Below are positions 1-5,990 of a DNA stretch of 9,493 bases, one piece after another (position 1 is the first letter of the stretch; every line of letters begins with the position of its first letter). This stretch comes from an uncultured Verrucomicrobiota bacterium (lineage in GTDB: Bacteria > Verrucomicrobiota > Kiritimatiellia > RFP12 > UBA1067), in contig CALZAJ010000051.1 in the NCBI GenBank assembly GCA_945613785.1, forward strand, positions 1 through 9,493, read 5' to 3'. A program made the position numbers and the translations under genes. The notes beneath the pieces were generated by a model. The model was not told the origin of the DNA and ran no database searches. It saw only the letters and a program-made list of their open reading frames with translations.

Positions 1-149
1 GAGATACCCGGCATGGACTCGACGGGCGTGACGACGTCCGTCGCCGCGGTGACGAACACCGGATAGATGAGCTCGTCGACGCGCAGGTGGTTTTCGCGGA
101 CCATGTCACGGACCGCGGCCTTCATCCTCAGTCTTCTCGTCCTAACCAT
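1..149 (-). CDS. hemB: Porphobilinogen synthase (delta-aminolevulinate dehydratase), N-terminal 49 residues, cut by window edge
   Basis: HemB joins two 5-aminolevulinate molecules into porphobilinogen, the first common pyrrole of heme, siroheme and corrinoids, in the cytoplasm. Only the N-terminus is present; the gene continues beyond base 1. The reading starts MVRTRRLRMKAAV and continues with an arm carrying MVREN, then DELIYPVFV, then VESMPGI, matching the family opening (R-P-R-R-L-R, mVRE, dLIYPlFV, SMPG). The catalytic lysines and metal site lie outside the window. I chose the ATG at 149 rather than the one at 125 because the RTRRLR segment is part of the family's N-terminal arm and GGAG motifs sit just upstream (152-161). 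The start lies inside the preceding gene, giving a 22-base overlap in another frame, so coupled translation is likely. The neighbour is a siroheme-branch enzyme, which supports the call. Identification is firm from motifs; activity cannot be judged from this fragment. Confidence 0.9.
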   Translation of the reverse strand, partial: MVRTRRLRMKAAVRDMVRENHLRVDELIYPVFVTAATDVVTPVESMPGI

Positions 150-637
150 TTCTCCAGCTCCTTCCGATACCAGTCCCGACGCTCTGTGAGGGCAGGACGC
201 TCCCGCTTGATCCGTTCGCGGTCGGCGCTCAGGTGCTCGACGGCCGCCACCAGGCGGTCCGTCATCAGTTTCGAAATCTCATCCCGAAGGTACTGTGTCG
301 CCACCGGCGTCTTCCCGCCGGTCGTCACGGCCGCGAGGAGCGGACCCTTCTTCGCGACGGCGGGAAAGACGAACGTGCAGAGTTCGGGGTCATCGACGAC
401 ATTCACGGGGATCTTCCGTGCGCAGCAGGCCTCATAGACCTGACGGTTGACCGAGCGATCATTCGTCGCGGCAACGACAAGGGTACGTCCCTCGACCTGT
501 TCTGGCATGAAGTCGGTCGTCAGTTCGACCTGCGCGCCGTACTCTTCCAGCACCCCCTTCTTCCATAAAGCGACCTCGCCGGCCCCTACCACAAGGCAGG
601 ACGTGCCGGCGAGTTCAAGGAAGAGCGGGAAACGCAT
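128..637 (-). CDS. Precorrin-2 dehydrogenase / sirohydrochlorin ferrochelatase family protein (CysG N-domain, Met8/SirC-like), short form
   Basis: This 169-residue protein matches the N-terminal module of siroheme synthase, which oxidises precorrin-2 to sirohydrochlorin with NAD and, in bifunctional members, inserts iron. Visible are the opening FPLFLELAG, a Rossmann nucleotide loop CLVVGAGEVA (14-23), LVVAATND (53-60), the NVVDD motif (79-83) whose first Asp (D82) aligns with catalytic Asp104 of E. coli CysG, FPAV (91-94) and VTTGGKTP (104-111). The C-terminal 45 residues are charged and probably helical. SirC and Met8 are over 200 residues, so this is short at its C-terminus. The Arg of the usual VAxRK element is replaced by Trp (VALWKK). 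I chose the ATG at 637, one base after the purB stop; a TTG at 667 would add ten residues that merely overlap purB. No clear Shine-Dalgarno is seen, so coupling to purB is likely. Whether it also chelates iron is uncertain. Confidence 0.87.
   Translation of the reverse strand: MRFPLFLELAGTSCLVVGAGEVALWKKGVLEEYGAQVELTTDFMPEQVEGRTLVVAATNDRSVNRQVYEACCARKIPVNVVDDPELCTFVFPAVAKKGPLLAAVTTGGKTPVATQYLRDEISKLMTDRLVAAVEHLSADRERIKRERPALTERRDWYRKELEKWLGRED
152..161 (-). promoter_or_regulatory. Shine-Dalgarno region for hemB
   Basis: On the minus strand the bases before the ATG at 149 read GGAGCTGGAGAAATG. They hold two GGAG copies, one about 8 bases and one about 2 bases before the start. The better-spaced copy supports initiation at 149 over the downstream ATG at 125. 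The site lies inside the 3' end of the preceding gene. Confidence 0.6.
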
Positions 638-638
638 T

Positions 639-1994
639 TCAAGCAAGTTTCGCGAGCTTCTCGGCAATGCCGATGTAGGTCGCGGGCGTGAGCTTGAGGA
701 GACGATCCTTGTCGGCCTTCGGGAGCGGCAGGGCCTTCACGAAGTCCTTCATGATCTGGGCATTCACGCGGCGGCCGCGGGTCAGCTCCTTGAGACGCTC
801 GTACGGATGGTCCATGCCGACCTTGCGCATCACGGTCTGGATCGGCTCGGCGAGAACCTCCCAGTTGTGGTCAAGGTCTTCGGCGAGACGGTCGACGTTC
901 AGCTCGAGCTTGCCGAGACCCTTCTGCGTCGAACGGATTGCGATGAGCGTGTAGCCAAAGCCGACGCCCATGTTGCGCAGGGTGGTCGAATCGGTGAGGT
1001 CGCGCTGCATGCGCGAGATCGCGAGCTTGCGGGCCATGAAGCCCATCACCGCGTTCGCCAGGCCGAGGTTGCCCTCGGAGTTCTCGAAGTCAATCGGGTT
1101 GACCTTATGCGGCATCGTGGACGAGCCGATTTCGCCCTTGATCGTGCGCTGCTTGAAATAGCCCATTGAGACATACATCCACACGTCACGGTCGAAGTCG
1201 AGAAGGACCGAATTCCAACGGCAGATCGCGTCGAAGAGCTCGGCAATGCCGTCGTGCGACTCGATCTGTGTGGTGAGACGGTTCTGACGGAGACCGAGCG
1301 ACTTGATCACCTTGTCGGAGAGCTTCTCCCAATCGACCGTCGGATAGGCGGAGAGATGGGCGTTGAAGTTGCCGACGGCGCCGTTCATCTTGGCCGGCAT
1401 CACCAGGCGGTCGATTTCGGCGGCCTGACGCTTCAGACGCGCGGAGACGACGGCGAGTTCCTTTCCGACCGTCGTCGGAGAAGCGGGCTGACCGTGCGTG
1501 TGCGCGAGCATCGGGACCTTCGCCGTAGCCTTGGCCATCTCGACGATCTTCGCCGTCATCGCGTCCATCGCGTCGCGCAGCACCTTCTTGCCGTCGCGGA
1601 GCATGAGCGCGTGGGACATGTTGTTGATGTCCTCGGAGGTGCAGGAGAAGTGGATGAACTCGGTGCGGGACTCGAGCGACGTGCCCTTGATCTTCTCCTT
1701 GAGGAAGTACTCGATCGCCTTGACGTCGTGATTGGTCGTCTTCTCGATGTCCTTCACGCGCTGCGCGTCCTCGAGCGTGACGTTGGCGGCGATCGCGCGG
1801 AGCTCGCGGCGCTCCTTCGCGGTCAGCGCCTTGCACTCCTTGATCTCCTTGGCGTCGCAGAGGGCCTCGAGCCACGTGCACTCCACGAGAATGCGGCGCT
1901 TGATCAGACCGTACTCGGAGAAGACCTCCTGAAGTTCCGAACACTTGTTCGCATAGCGTCCGTCAATCGGACTAATCGCAGTCAGCTCGCTCAT
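639..1994 (-). CDS. purB: Adenylosuccinate lyase
   Basis: PurB is a cytoplasmic homotetramer that removes fumarate twice in purine synthesis: from SAICAR to give AICAR, and from adenylosuccinate to give AMP. The 451-residue length is close to E. coli PurB (456), and this is the E. coli-type subfamily, shown by SPIDGRY at 8-14. Other landmarks are TSEDINNM (119-126), HTHGQPASP (165-173) with the likely general-acid histidine H167, and the fumarase/aspartase superfamily signature GSSTMPHKVNPIDFEN (290-305), whose serine loop (S291/S292) carries the catalytic base. All key residues appear intact. I chose the ATG at 1994 because a GGGAG motif sits 8 bases upstream; a TTG at 2009 would place that motif inside the gene. 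It follows tkt by 55 bases with no obvious promoter or terminator and is followed after one base by the siroheme-branch gene, so it is probably part of one transcript. Confidence 0.97.
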   Translation of the reverse strand: MSELTAISPIDGRYANKCSELQEVFSEYGLIKRRILVECTWLEALCDAKEIKECKALTAKERRELRAIAANVTLEDAQRVKDIEKTTNHDVKAIEYFLKEKIKGTSLESRTEFIHFSCTSEDINNMSHALMLRDGKKVLRDAMDAMTAKIVEMAKATAKVPMLAHTHGQPASPTTVGKELAVVSARLKRQAAEIDRLVMPAKMNGAVGNFNAHLSAYPTVDWEKLSDKVIKSLGLRQNRLTTQIESHDGIAELFDAICRWNSVLLDFDRDVWMYVSMGYFKQRTIKGEIGSSTMPHKVNPIDFENSEGNLGLANAVMGFMARKLAISRMQRDLTDSTTLRNMGVGFGYTLIAIRSTQKGLGKLELNVDRLAEDLDHNWEVLAEPIQTVMRKVGMDHPYERLKELTRGRRVNAQIMKDFVKALPLPKADKDRLLKLTPATYIGIAEKLAKLA

Positions 1995-2002
1995 CGCACA
2001 CT

Positions 2003-2007
2003 CTCCC
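2003..2007 (-). promoter_or_regulatory. Shine-Dalgarno for purB
   Basis: On the minus strand GGGAG is followed by 8 bases and then the ATG at 1994. This normal spacing decides the purB start in favour of 1994 over the TTG at 2009. The surrounding 55-base tkt-purB gap (1995-2049) shows no recognisable -10 box and no hairpin followed by a T run. Confidence 0.65.
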
Positions 2008-2049
2008 AATCAGACAATCAAATAAACCAACACGCTCTCACGCCTCGAA

Positions 2050-3990
2050 TCAGGCGATCTCCTTCGCCACCTTATAGACGTTGTCGACGGTGAAGCCGAA
2101 CTCCTGGGCGAGGCACTTGTACGGAGCCGAGGCGCCGAAGTGATCCATCGTCACATAGCGGGTCGTGTGGAAATCCATGCGGAAACGGTCCCAACCATAG
2201 CGGGTGCCGGCCTCGACGATCACGCGCTTCTTCATCAGCTCGGGAAGGACCGTGTCGCGGTACTCGCGCTTCTGGTTGATGAAGAGCTCCTGGCACGGCA
2301 TTGAGACGACGCGGACGGACTTGCCCTCCTCGGCCAAGCGCTTGGCGGCATCGATGCACAGCGCAACTTCACTGCCGGAGGCGATGAAGACCGTCGTCGC
2401 GGTTCCCTGCGGACCGTTCTCGTAAATCACATACGCACCCTTCGCGACACCCTCATGACGGACGCCCGCGAGAACCGGCACGTTCTGACGGGTGGTCAGG
2501 AGGCAGCTCGGCCCCTGCGTGTTGAGCAGCATCTCAACCCACGCATAGGCCGTCTCGTTCGCATCGGCAGGACGGAAGGTGGTGACACCTGGCGTCACGC
2601 GGAGCGAGGCGAGCTGTTCGACCGGCTCATGGGTCGGACCGTCTTCGCCGACGTAGAAGCTGTCGTGCGAGAAGATGAGGATCGACGGCAGACGCATGAG
2701 CGCGGCAAGACGCAGCGCCGGCTTGCAGTAGTCGCTGAAGACAAAGAACGTCGCACCGTAGCCACGGAAGCCGCCGAACGCCGTGAGGCCGTTGGCCATC
2801 GCCGTCATCGCCAGCTCACGGATGCCGTAGTGGATGTTGCGGCCTTCGAAGGACGCCGGGGCGATGTCGCCGAGGCCCTTGAGAACCGTCTTGTTGGACG
2901 GACCGAGGTCGGCCGAACCGCCGACGAGTTCAGGGACGACCTTGGCAAGGGCGTTCATCACCTCACCGCACGCGCTGCGCGTGGCGACCGACTTGCCGAC
3001 TTCAAACTTCGGCAGCGCCTCGACCATCTTCATGTAGTCCGTTGCCTTCGTCTCACCCGTGATCGCCGGGTGCTCGCGGCGCCAGCGCTTCGCCTGGGCG
3101 TGCAGACGCTTGCCGCGCGCGGCGAACATCGCATAGACCTCTTCGGAAACCACGAAGCTCTGCGCGGGATCGAAACCAAGGGCCTGCTTGAGACCGGCCG
3201 TTTCCTCCGCACCGAGCGGCGCGCCATGGCAGTCCGCCGTGTCGTGCTTGGACGGCGCACCGAAGCCGATGTGCGTTTCGGCGATGATGAGGACAGGCTG
3301 ACCCGCCGTCTTCAACGCGCGCTTGTAGATGCGGTCGATGGCATCGAAATCATGACCGTCGCAGGTGAAGACCTTCCAGCCGTAGGACTCGAAGCGCTTC
3401 TTCGTGTCGTCGGCCATCGCAAGACCGGTCTCGCCCTCGATGGTGATGCGGTTGGAGTCGTAGATGAGGATGAGGTCGTCGAGCTTCATCGCACCGGCCC
3501 AGCTGCAGGCCTCGTGGGAAATACCCTCTTCCATGTCACCGTCACCGCAGAAGACCCAGGTTTTGTTGCCCGTCTGCGCCTTCTTCGCGGCCAACGCGAG
3601 ACCAACGCCCATCGCAATGCCCTGGCCAAGCGGACCCGTCGTCACTTCGACGCCCGGAAGGACGCCGCGCTCGGGGTGACCGCAGCAGCGGCTGCCGAGC
3701 TGGCGGAAGTTCTTCAGCTCGTCCATCGTCAGACCCGCCGTGCCGGCGAGGTGGAAAAGCGCATAGACGAGCGAGCTCGCATGACCACCCGAAAAGACGA
3801 GACGGTCACGGCCCGCCCACTTCGTGTCCTGAGGATCGACGTTGAGATACTTGAGCCAGAGGGAAACCGCGAGGTCGGCCATGCCCAGAGGGGCGCCCGG
3901 ATGACCCGAGTTGGCCTTTTCAATCATGTCCACACAAAGGCAGCGGACGGTGTTCGCGGCGAGTTTCAGCTGATCGTTGGTAAGTTTCAT
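2050..3990 (-). CDS. tkt: Transketolase
   Basis: Transketolase is a cytoplasmic, thiamine-diphosphate-dependent homodimer that moves two-carbon units between sugar phosphates in the non-oxidative pentose phosphate pathway. The 646 residues compare with 663 in E. coli TktA. The N-terminal cofactor domain has SGHPG (H30), SGGHAS (H70), TTGPLGQG (118-125) and the thiamine/metal-binding GDGDMEEG (149-156) with N180. CHGAPLG (H255) follows. The middle pyrimidine-binding domain has YGIRE with the essential glutamate E392 and SHDSFYVGEDGPTHEPVEQ (441-459) with catalytic H442. The C-terminal domain ends with DHFGASAP (616-623). All expected active-site residues are present. The start at 3990 is an ATG with no Shine-Dalgarno; a TATAAT lies only 9 bases upstream, so the mRNA may be leaderless. 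It begins 36 bases after the pump permease ends, so some readthrough from the pump operon is possible. Confidence 0.97.
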   Translation of the reverse strand: MKLTNDQLKLAANTVRCLCVDMIEKANSGHPGAPLGMADLAVSLWLKYLNVDPQDTKWAGRDRLVFSGGHASSLVYALFHLAGTAGLTMDELKNFRQLGSRCCGHPERGVLPGVEVTTGPLGQGIAMGVGLALAAKKAQTGNKTWVFCGDGDMEEGISHEACSWAGAMKLDDLILIYDSNRITIEGETGLAMADDTKKRFESYGWKVFTCDGHDFDAIDRIYKRALKTAGQPVLIIAETHIGFGAPSKHDTADCHGAPLGAEETAGLKQALGFDPAQSFVVSEEVYAMFAARGKRLHAQAKRWRREHPAITGETKATDYMKMVEALPKFEVGKSVATRSACGEVMNALAKVVPELVGGSADLGPSNKTVLKGLGDIAPASFEGRNIHYGIRELAMTAMANGLTAFGGFRGYGATFFVFSDYCKPALRLAALMRLPSILIFSHDSFYVGEDGPTHEPVEQLASLRVTPGVTTFRPADANETAYAWVEMLLNTQGPSCLLTTRQNVPVLAGVRHEGVAKGAYVIYENGPQGTATTVFIASGSEVALCIDAAKRLAEEGKSVRVVSMPCQELFINQKREYRDTVLPELMKKRVIVEAGTRYGWDRFRMDFHTTRYVTMDHFGASAPYKCLAQEFGFTVDNVYKVAKEIA

Positions 3991-3994
3991 AAGG

Positions 3995-4009
3995 ATGATA
4001 TTATATCAT
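3995..4009 (-). promoter_or_regulatory. Extended -10 promoter element within a 15-base palindrome, before tkt
   Basis: On the minus strand TGATATAAT fits an extended -10 box (TGnTATAAT), with the TATAAT hexamer at 4000-4005 and only 9 bases between it and the tkt ATG. The -35 region (about 4023-4028) falls at the 3' end of the permease gene and matches consensus poorly, as is common with extended -10 promoters. The hexamer lies inside a perfect odd palindrome, ATGATAT-A-ATATCAT, which could be an operator but may simply follow from the A/T-rich hexamer. The predicted transcription start falls within a few bases of the ATG. Confidence 0.6.
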
Positions 4010-4026
4010 TTTTTGATGACGAGAAC

Positions 4027-5304
4027 CTACTCATAGCGCAGGGCGATAATGGGATCCAGGCGGGAGGCTCGCAATGCGGGATAGATGCCGAAGCCAATCC
4101 CCGTGCCGACTGAGATTCCGAAGGACAAGAGCAGACTCCAAAGCGTCACCACCGTCGGCATGCCGGCAACGCAGGTCACCAACATCGGGATGGCCAGTCC
4201 GAGCGCCATCCCGACGAGTCCGCCGAAGATCGAAAGGACGAGCGCCTCGATCAGGAACTGGACGACGATCTGGAACCGTCGCGCGCCAATGGCGCGGCGG
4301 ATGCCGATCTCACGCGTCCGTTCGGTCACCGACGCCAACATGATGTTCATGATGCCGATGCCGCCCACAAGGAGCGAAATGCCGGCGATTGCGCCGAGGA
4401 CGATCGAGAACGTCCGTTTGGTCGCCTCCGCCTGCCGCAACAGCTGCAGCGGCACGTCCAGCGCATAGTCCTTGCGCTTGTGCGAAGTCTCCAACAGACG
4501 CGCGATGGCCTTCGAGGTCGCCTCGACGGCGGACTCCTCGCGGACGTGCACGATGATCTCGTGCAGTTCGACCTTCTCGCGGATGGACGACCCCTGCAAC
4601 CGACGGAAGAACAGGTCGCCGTAGCGCTGCCGCGCCGTTGAAAGCGGAATGTAGACATCCGTCTGACGGTCCGGCGTGTCCGTCGATCCGTCCCCGCCCG
4701 CCTCGCTCCGCACGATGCCGATGATCTGGTACGTGTTGCGATCGATCGTCAGGGTCTCGCCAATCGCGTGTTCCTTGGCCATCAGCCGTCGGGCGCCCCA
4801 TTCGGTCAGGATGGCCACAGACGCCGCCCGATCGAGATCGCGTCGGCTCATCGTCCGCCCCGCGATGACCTTCCGGTCCACCAGACGGAACCAGTCGTCC
4901 GTCGTGCACACGACGCGCAGTTCCTGCGAACGGTCCTGATACTTGCCCGACTTCACCAGCGATTTCACCGGCACGACGGTATCGACGCCGGGAAGCGTCG
5001 CCGCGATGCGTTCGGCATCGGCGTAAAGGAGGCCGTAGATCGAGAAGAAGGACGCCTTCTGCTGCGAGGAATTCTCGTCCGGCGGCTTCTTGGACGTCAG
5101 CATGATGTTATGGCTGCCGAGACAGCGAATGCGTTCGAGCGCATCGCGCGACGCGCCCTCGCCGATCGCCAGCATGGCAATGACGCTCCCGACGCCGAAG
5201 ACGAGTCCGAGCATCGTCAGGAAGCTCCTGAGCTTGTGGAGCATCAGGTTCTTCACGCCCAGCGCGACATCGCGGCGGAAACGGAGAATGACGGCCAGGG
5301 TCAT
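4027..5304 (-). CDS. MacB-type ABC transporter permease (FtsX-like domain)
   Basis: This 425-residue inner-membrane protein is the membrane half of a MacB-family exporter, a class that works by mechanotransmission, coupling cytoplasmic ATP hydrolysis to movements of a periplasmic domain. A first membrane helix lies near 26-48. A large periplasmic domain (about 50-295, MacB_PCD type) follows, then three C-terminal helices near 300-325, 347-377 and 387-410. Diagnostic family motifs are LLVGGIGIMNIMLASVTERT (311-330), REIGIRRAIGAR directly after it, and the C-terminal YPALRAS...LDPIIALRYE. E. coli MacB carries the ATPase on the same chain; here the ATPase is the preceding gene, overlapping by an ATGA at 5301-5304. 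A strong AAGGAGG at 5309-5315 lies only 4 bases before the start. As the last gene of the pump operon it completes the inner-membrane complex. The substrate (antibiotic, peptide, lipid or other) cannot be inferred. Confidence 0.93.
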   Translation of the reverse strand: MTLAVILRFRRDVALGVKNLMLHKLRSFLTMLGLVFGVGSVIAMLAIGEGASRDALERIRCLGSHNIMLTSKKPPDENSSQQKASFFSIYGLLYADAERIAATLPGVDTVVPVKSLVKSGKYQDRSQELRVVCTTDDWFRLVDRKVIAGRTMSRRDLDRAASVAILTEWGARRLMAKEHAIGETLTIDRNTYQIIGIVRSEAGGDGSTDTPDRQTDVYIPLSTARQRYGDLFFRRLQGSSIREKVELHEIIVHVREESAVEATSKAIARLLETSHKRKDYALDVPLQLLRQAEATKRTFSIVLGAIAGISLLVGGIGIMNIMLASVTERTREIGIRRAIGARRFQIVVQFLIEALVLSIFGGLVGMALGLAIPMLVTCVAGMPTVVTLWSLLLSFGISVGTGIGFGIYPALRASRLDPIIALRYE

Positions 5305-5990
5305 CGGACCTCCTTGATGCGTCCGTCGCGCATCACCAGCCGGCGATCGGCATACGCGGCGATGTCGTCTTCGTGGGTGACCATCACGATCGTCTTGCCG
5401 GCCCGGTGGAGTTCCGTGAAGATCTTCATGATCTCGACGCTCATCGCCGTATCGAGATTGCCCGTCGGTTCGTCGGCGAGGATCACGACCGGATCCGTCA
5501 CCAGGGCGCGGGCGATGGCGACGCGCTGTTGCTGTCCGCCGGAGAGCTGGTTCGGCCGGTGGTTCATGCGGTCCGCGAGACCGACATACGCCGCATACTT
5601 CTCGACCCGCGCACGGCTTTCGGCGTCCGCCACGCCCTGGTAGTAAAGCGGCAGGGCGATGTTCTCCGCGACCGTCAGCTGCGGAATCAGATTGAAGCTC
5701 TGGAAGACGAAGCCAAGATGGCGGAGGCGGACGTCACTCAGGTCGTCGTCGCCGAGGCGGGACACCTCGTGTCCGTTCAGCCGATAGGTTCCCGCCGTCG
5801 GCCGGTCCAGACAGCCGAGGATCTGCAACAGCGTTGACTTGCCTGAACCCGAACTGCCCATGATCGCCCAGAACTCCCCCTTGCGGATGCCGACGCTCAC
5901 GCCCCGTAAGGCATGGACCTTCTCCTCGCCCATGTCATACGTCTTCACGAGGTTCTCGACCTCGATCGCAAACTCGACGACGTCGCTCAT
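5301..5990 (-). CDS. ABC transporter ATP-binding protein (MacB/LolD-type)
   Basis: This 229-residue cytoplasmic ATPase powers the adjacent permease. All nucleotide-binding motifs are intact: Walker A GSSGSGKST (45-53, with K51), Q-loop glutamine Q97 in VFQSFNLIP, signature LSGGQQQR (149-156), Walker B VVILADEPTGNLD (168-180) with catalytic glutamate E174, and the switch histidine H206 in VTHE. The ADEPTGNLD version and the overall length fit the LolD/MacB subfamily, whose partners are FtsX-like permeases, and the downstream gene is exactly such a permease. The start ATG overlaps the adaptor stop codon as ATGA (5987-5990). A GAGG lies only 1 base upstream of it, so translation probably depends on coupling. 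The stop overlaps the permease start in the same way. A stand-alone LolD function is conceivable from sequence alone, but the operon with adaptor and outer-membrane factor points to MacAB-TolC-type export. Confidence 0.95.
   Translation of the reverse strand: MSDVVEFAIEVENLVKTYDMGEEKVHALRGVSVGIRKGEFWAIMGSSGSGKSTLLQILGCLDRPTAGTYRLNGHEVSRLGDDDLSDVRLRHLGFVFQSFNLIPQLTVAENIALPLYYQGVADAESRARVEKYAAYVGLADRMNHRPNQLSGGQQQRVAIARALVTDPVVILADEPTGNLDTAMSVEIMKIFTELHRAGKTIVMVTHEDDIAAYADRRLVMRDGRIKEVR
5309..5315 (-). promoter_or_regulatory. Strong Shine-Dalgarno for the permease
   Basis: AAGGAGG on the minus strand sits 4 bases before the ATG at 5304, embedded in the final codons of the ATPase gene. It shows that the organism uses anti-Shine-Dalgarno pairing at an internal cistron, in contrast to the two transcript-leading genes, which lack such a motif. 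Confidence 0.75.

Noticed and set aside
639..2009. TTG start at 2009 for purB and TTG start at 667 for the siroheme-branch gene
   Set aside because: In both cases a downstream ATG (1994 and 637) matches the family N-terminus better. The purB ATG has a well-spaced GGGAG, and the 667 start would only add residues encoded inside purB.
3995..4014. Plus-strand hairpin plus T run (ATGATAT-T-ATATCAT followed by Ts) as an intrinsic terminator
   Set aside because: The stem is almost entirely A/T and weak, and no plus-strand gene precedes it. The palindrome is better explained by the minus-strand -10 element of tkt.
2455..4113. Long plus-strand open frame (about 552 codons) antisense to tkt
   Set aside because: It lies opposite an unmistakable transketolase with all catalytic residues. 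The translation is Arg/Asp/Val-rich with no recognisable domain, as expected for the antisense frame of GC-rich coding DNA.
4027..5990. Lipoprotein-releasing LolCDE system
   Set aside because: The ATPase is LolD-like, but there is a single permease with a MacB-type periplasmic domain, and the operon carries an adaptor and an outer-membrane factor. A MacAB-TolC-type exporter fits better.
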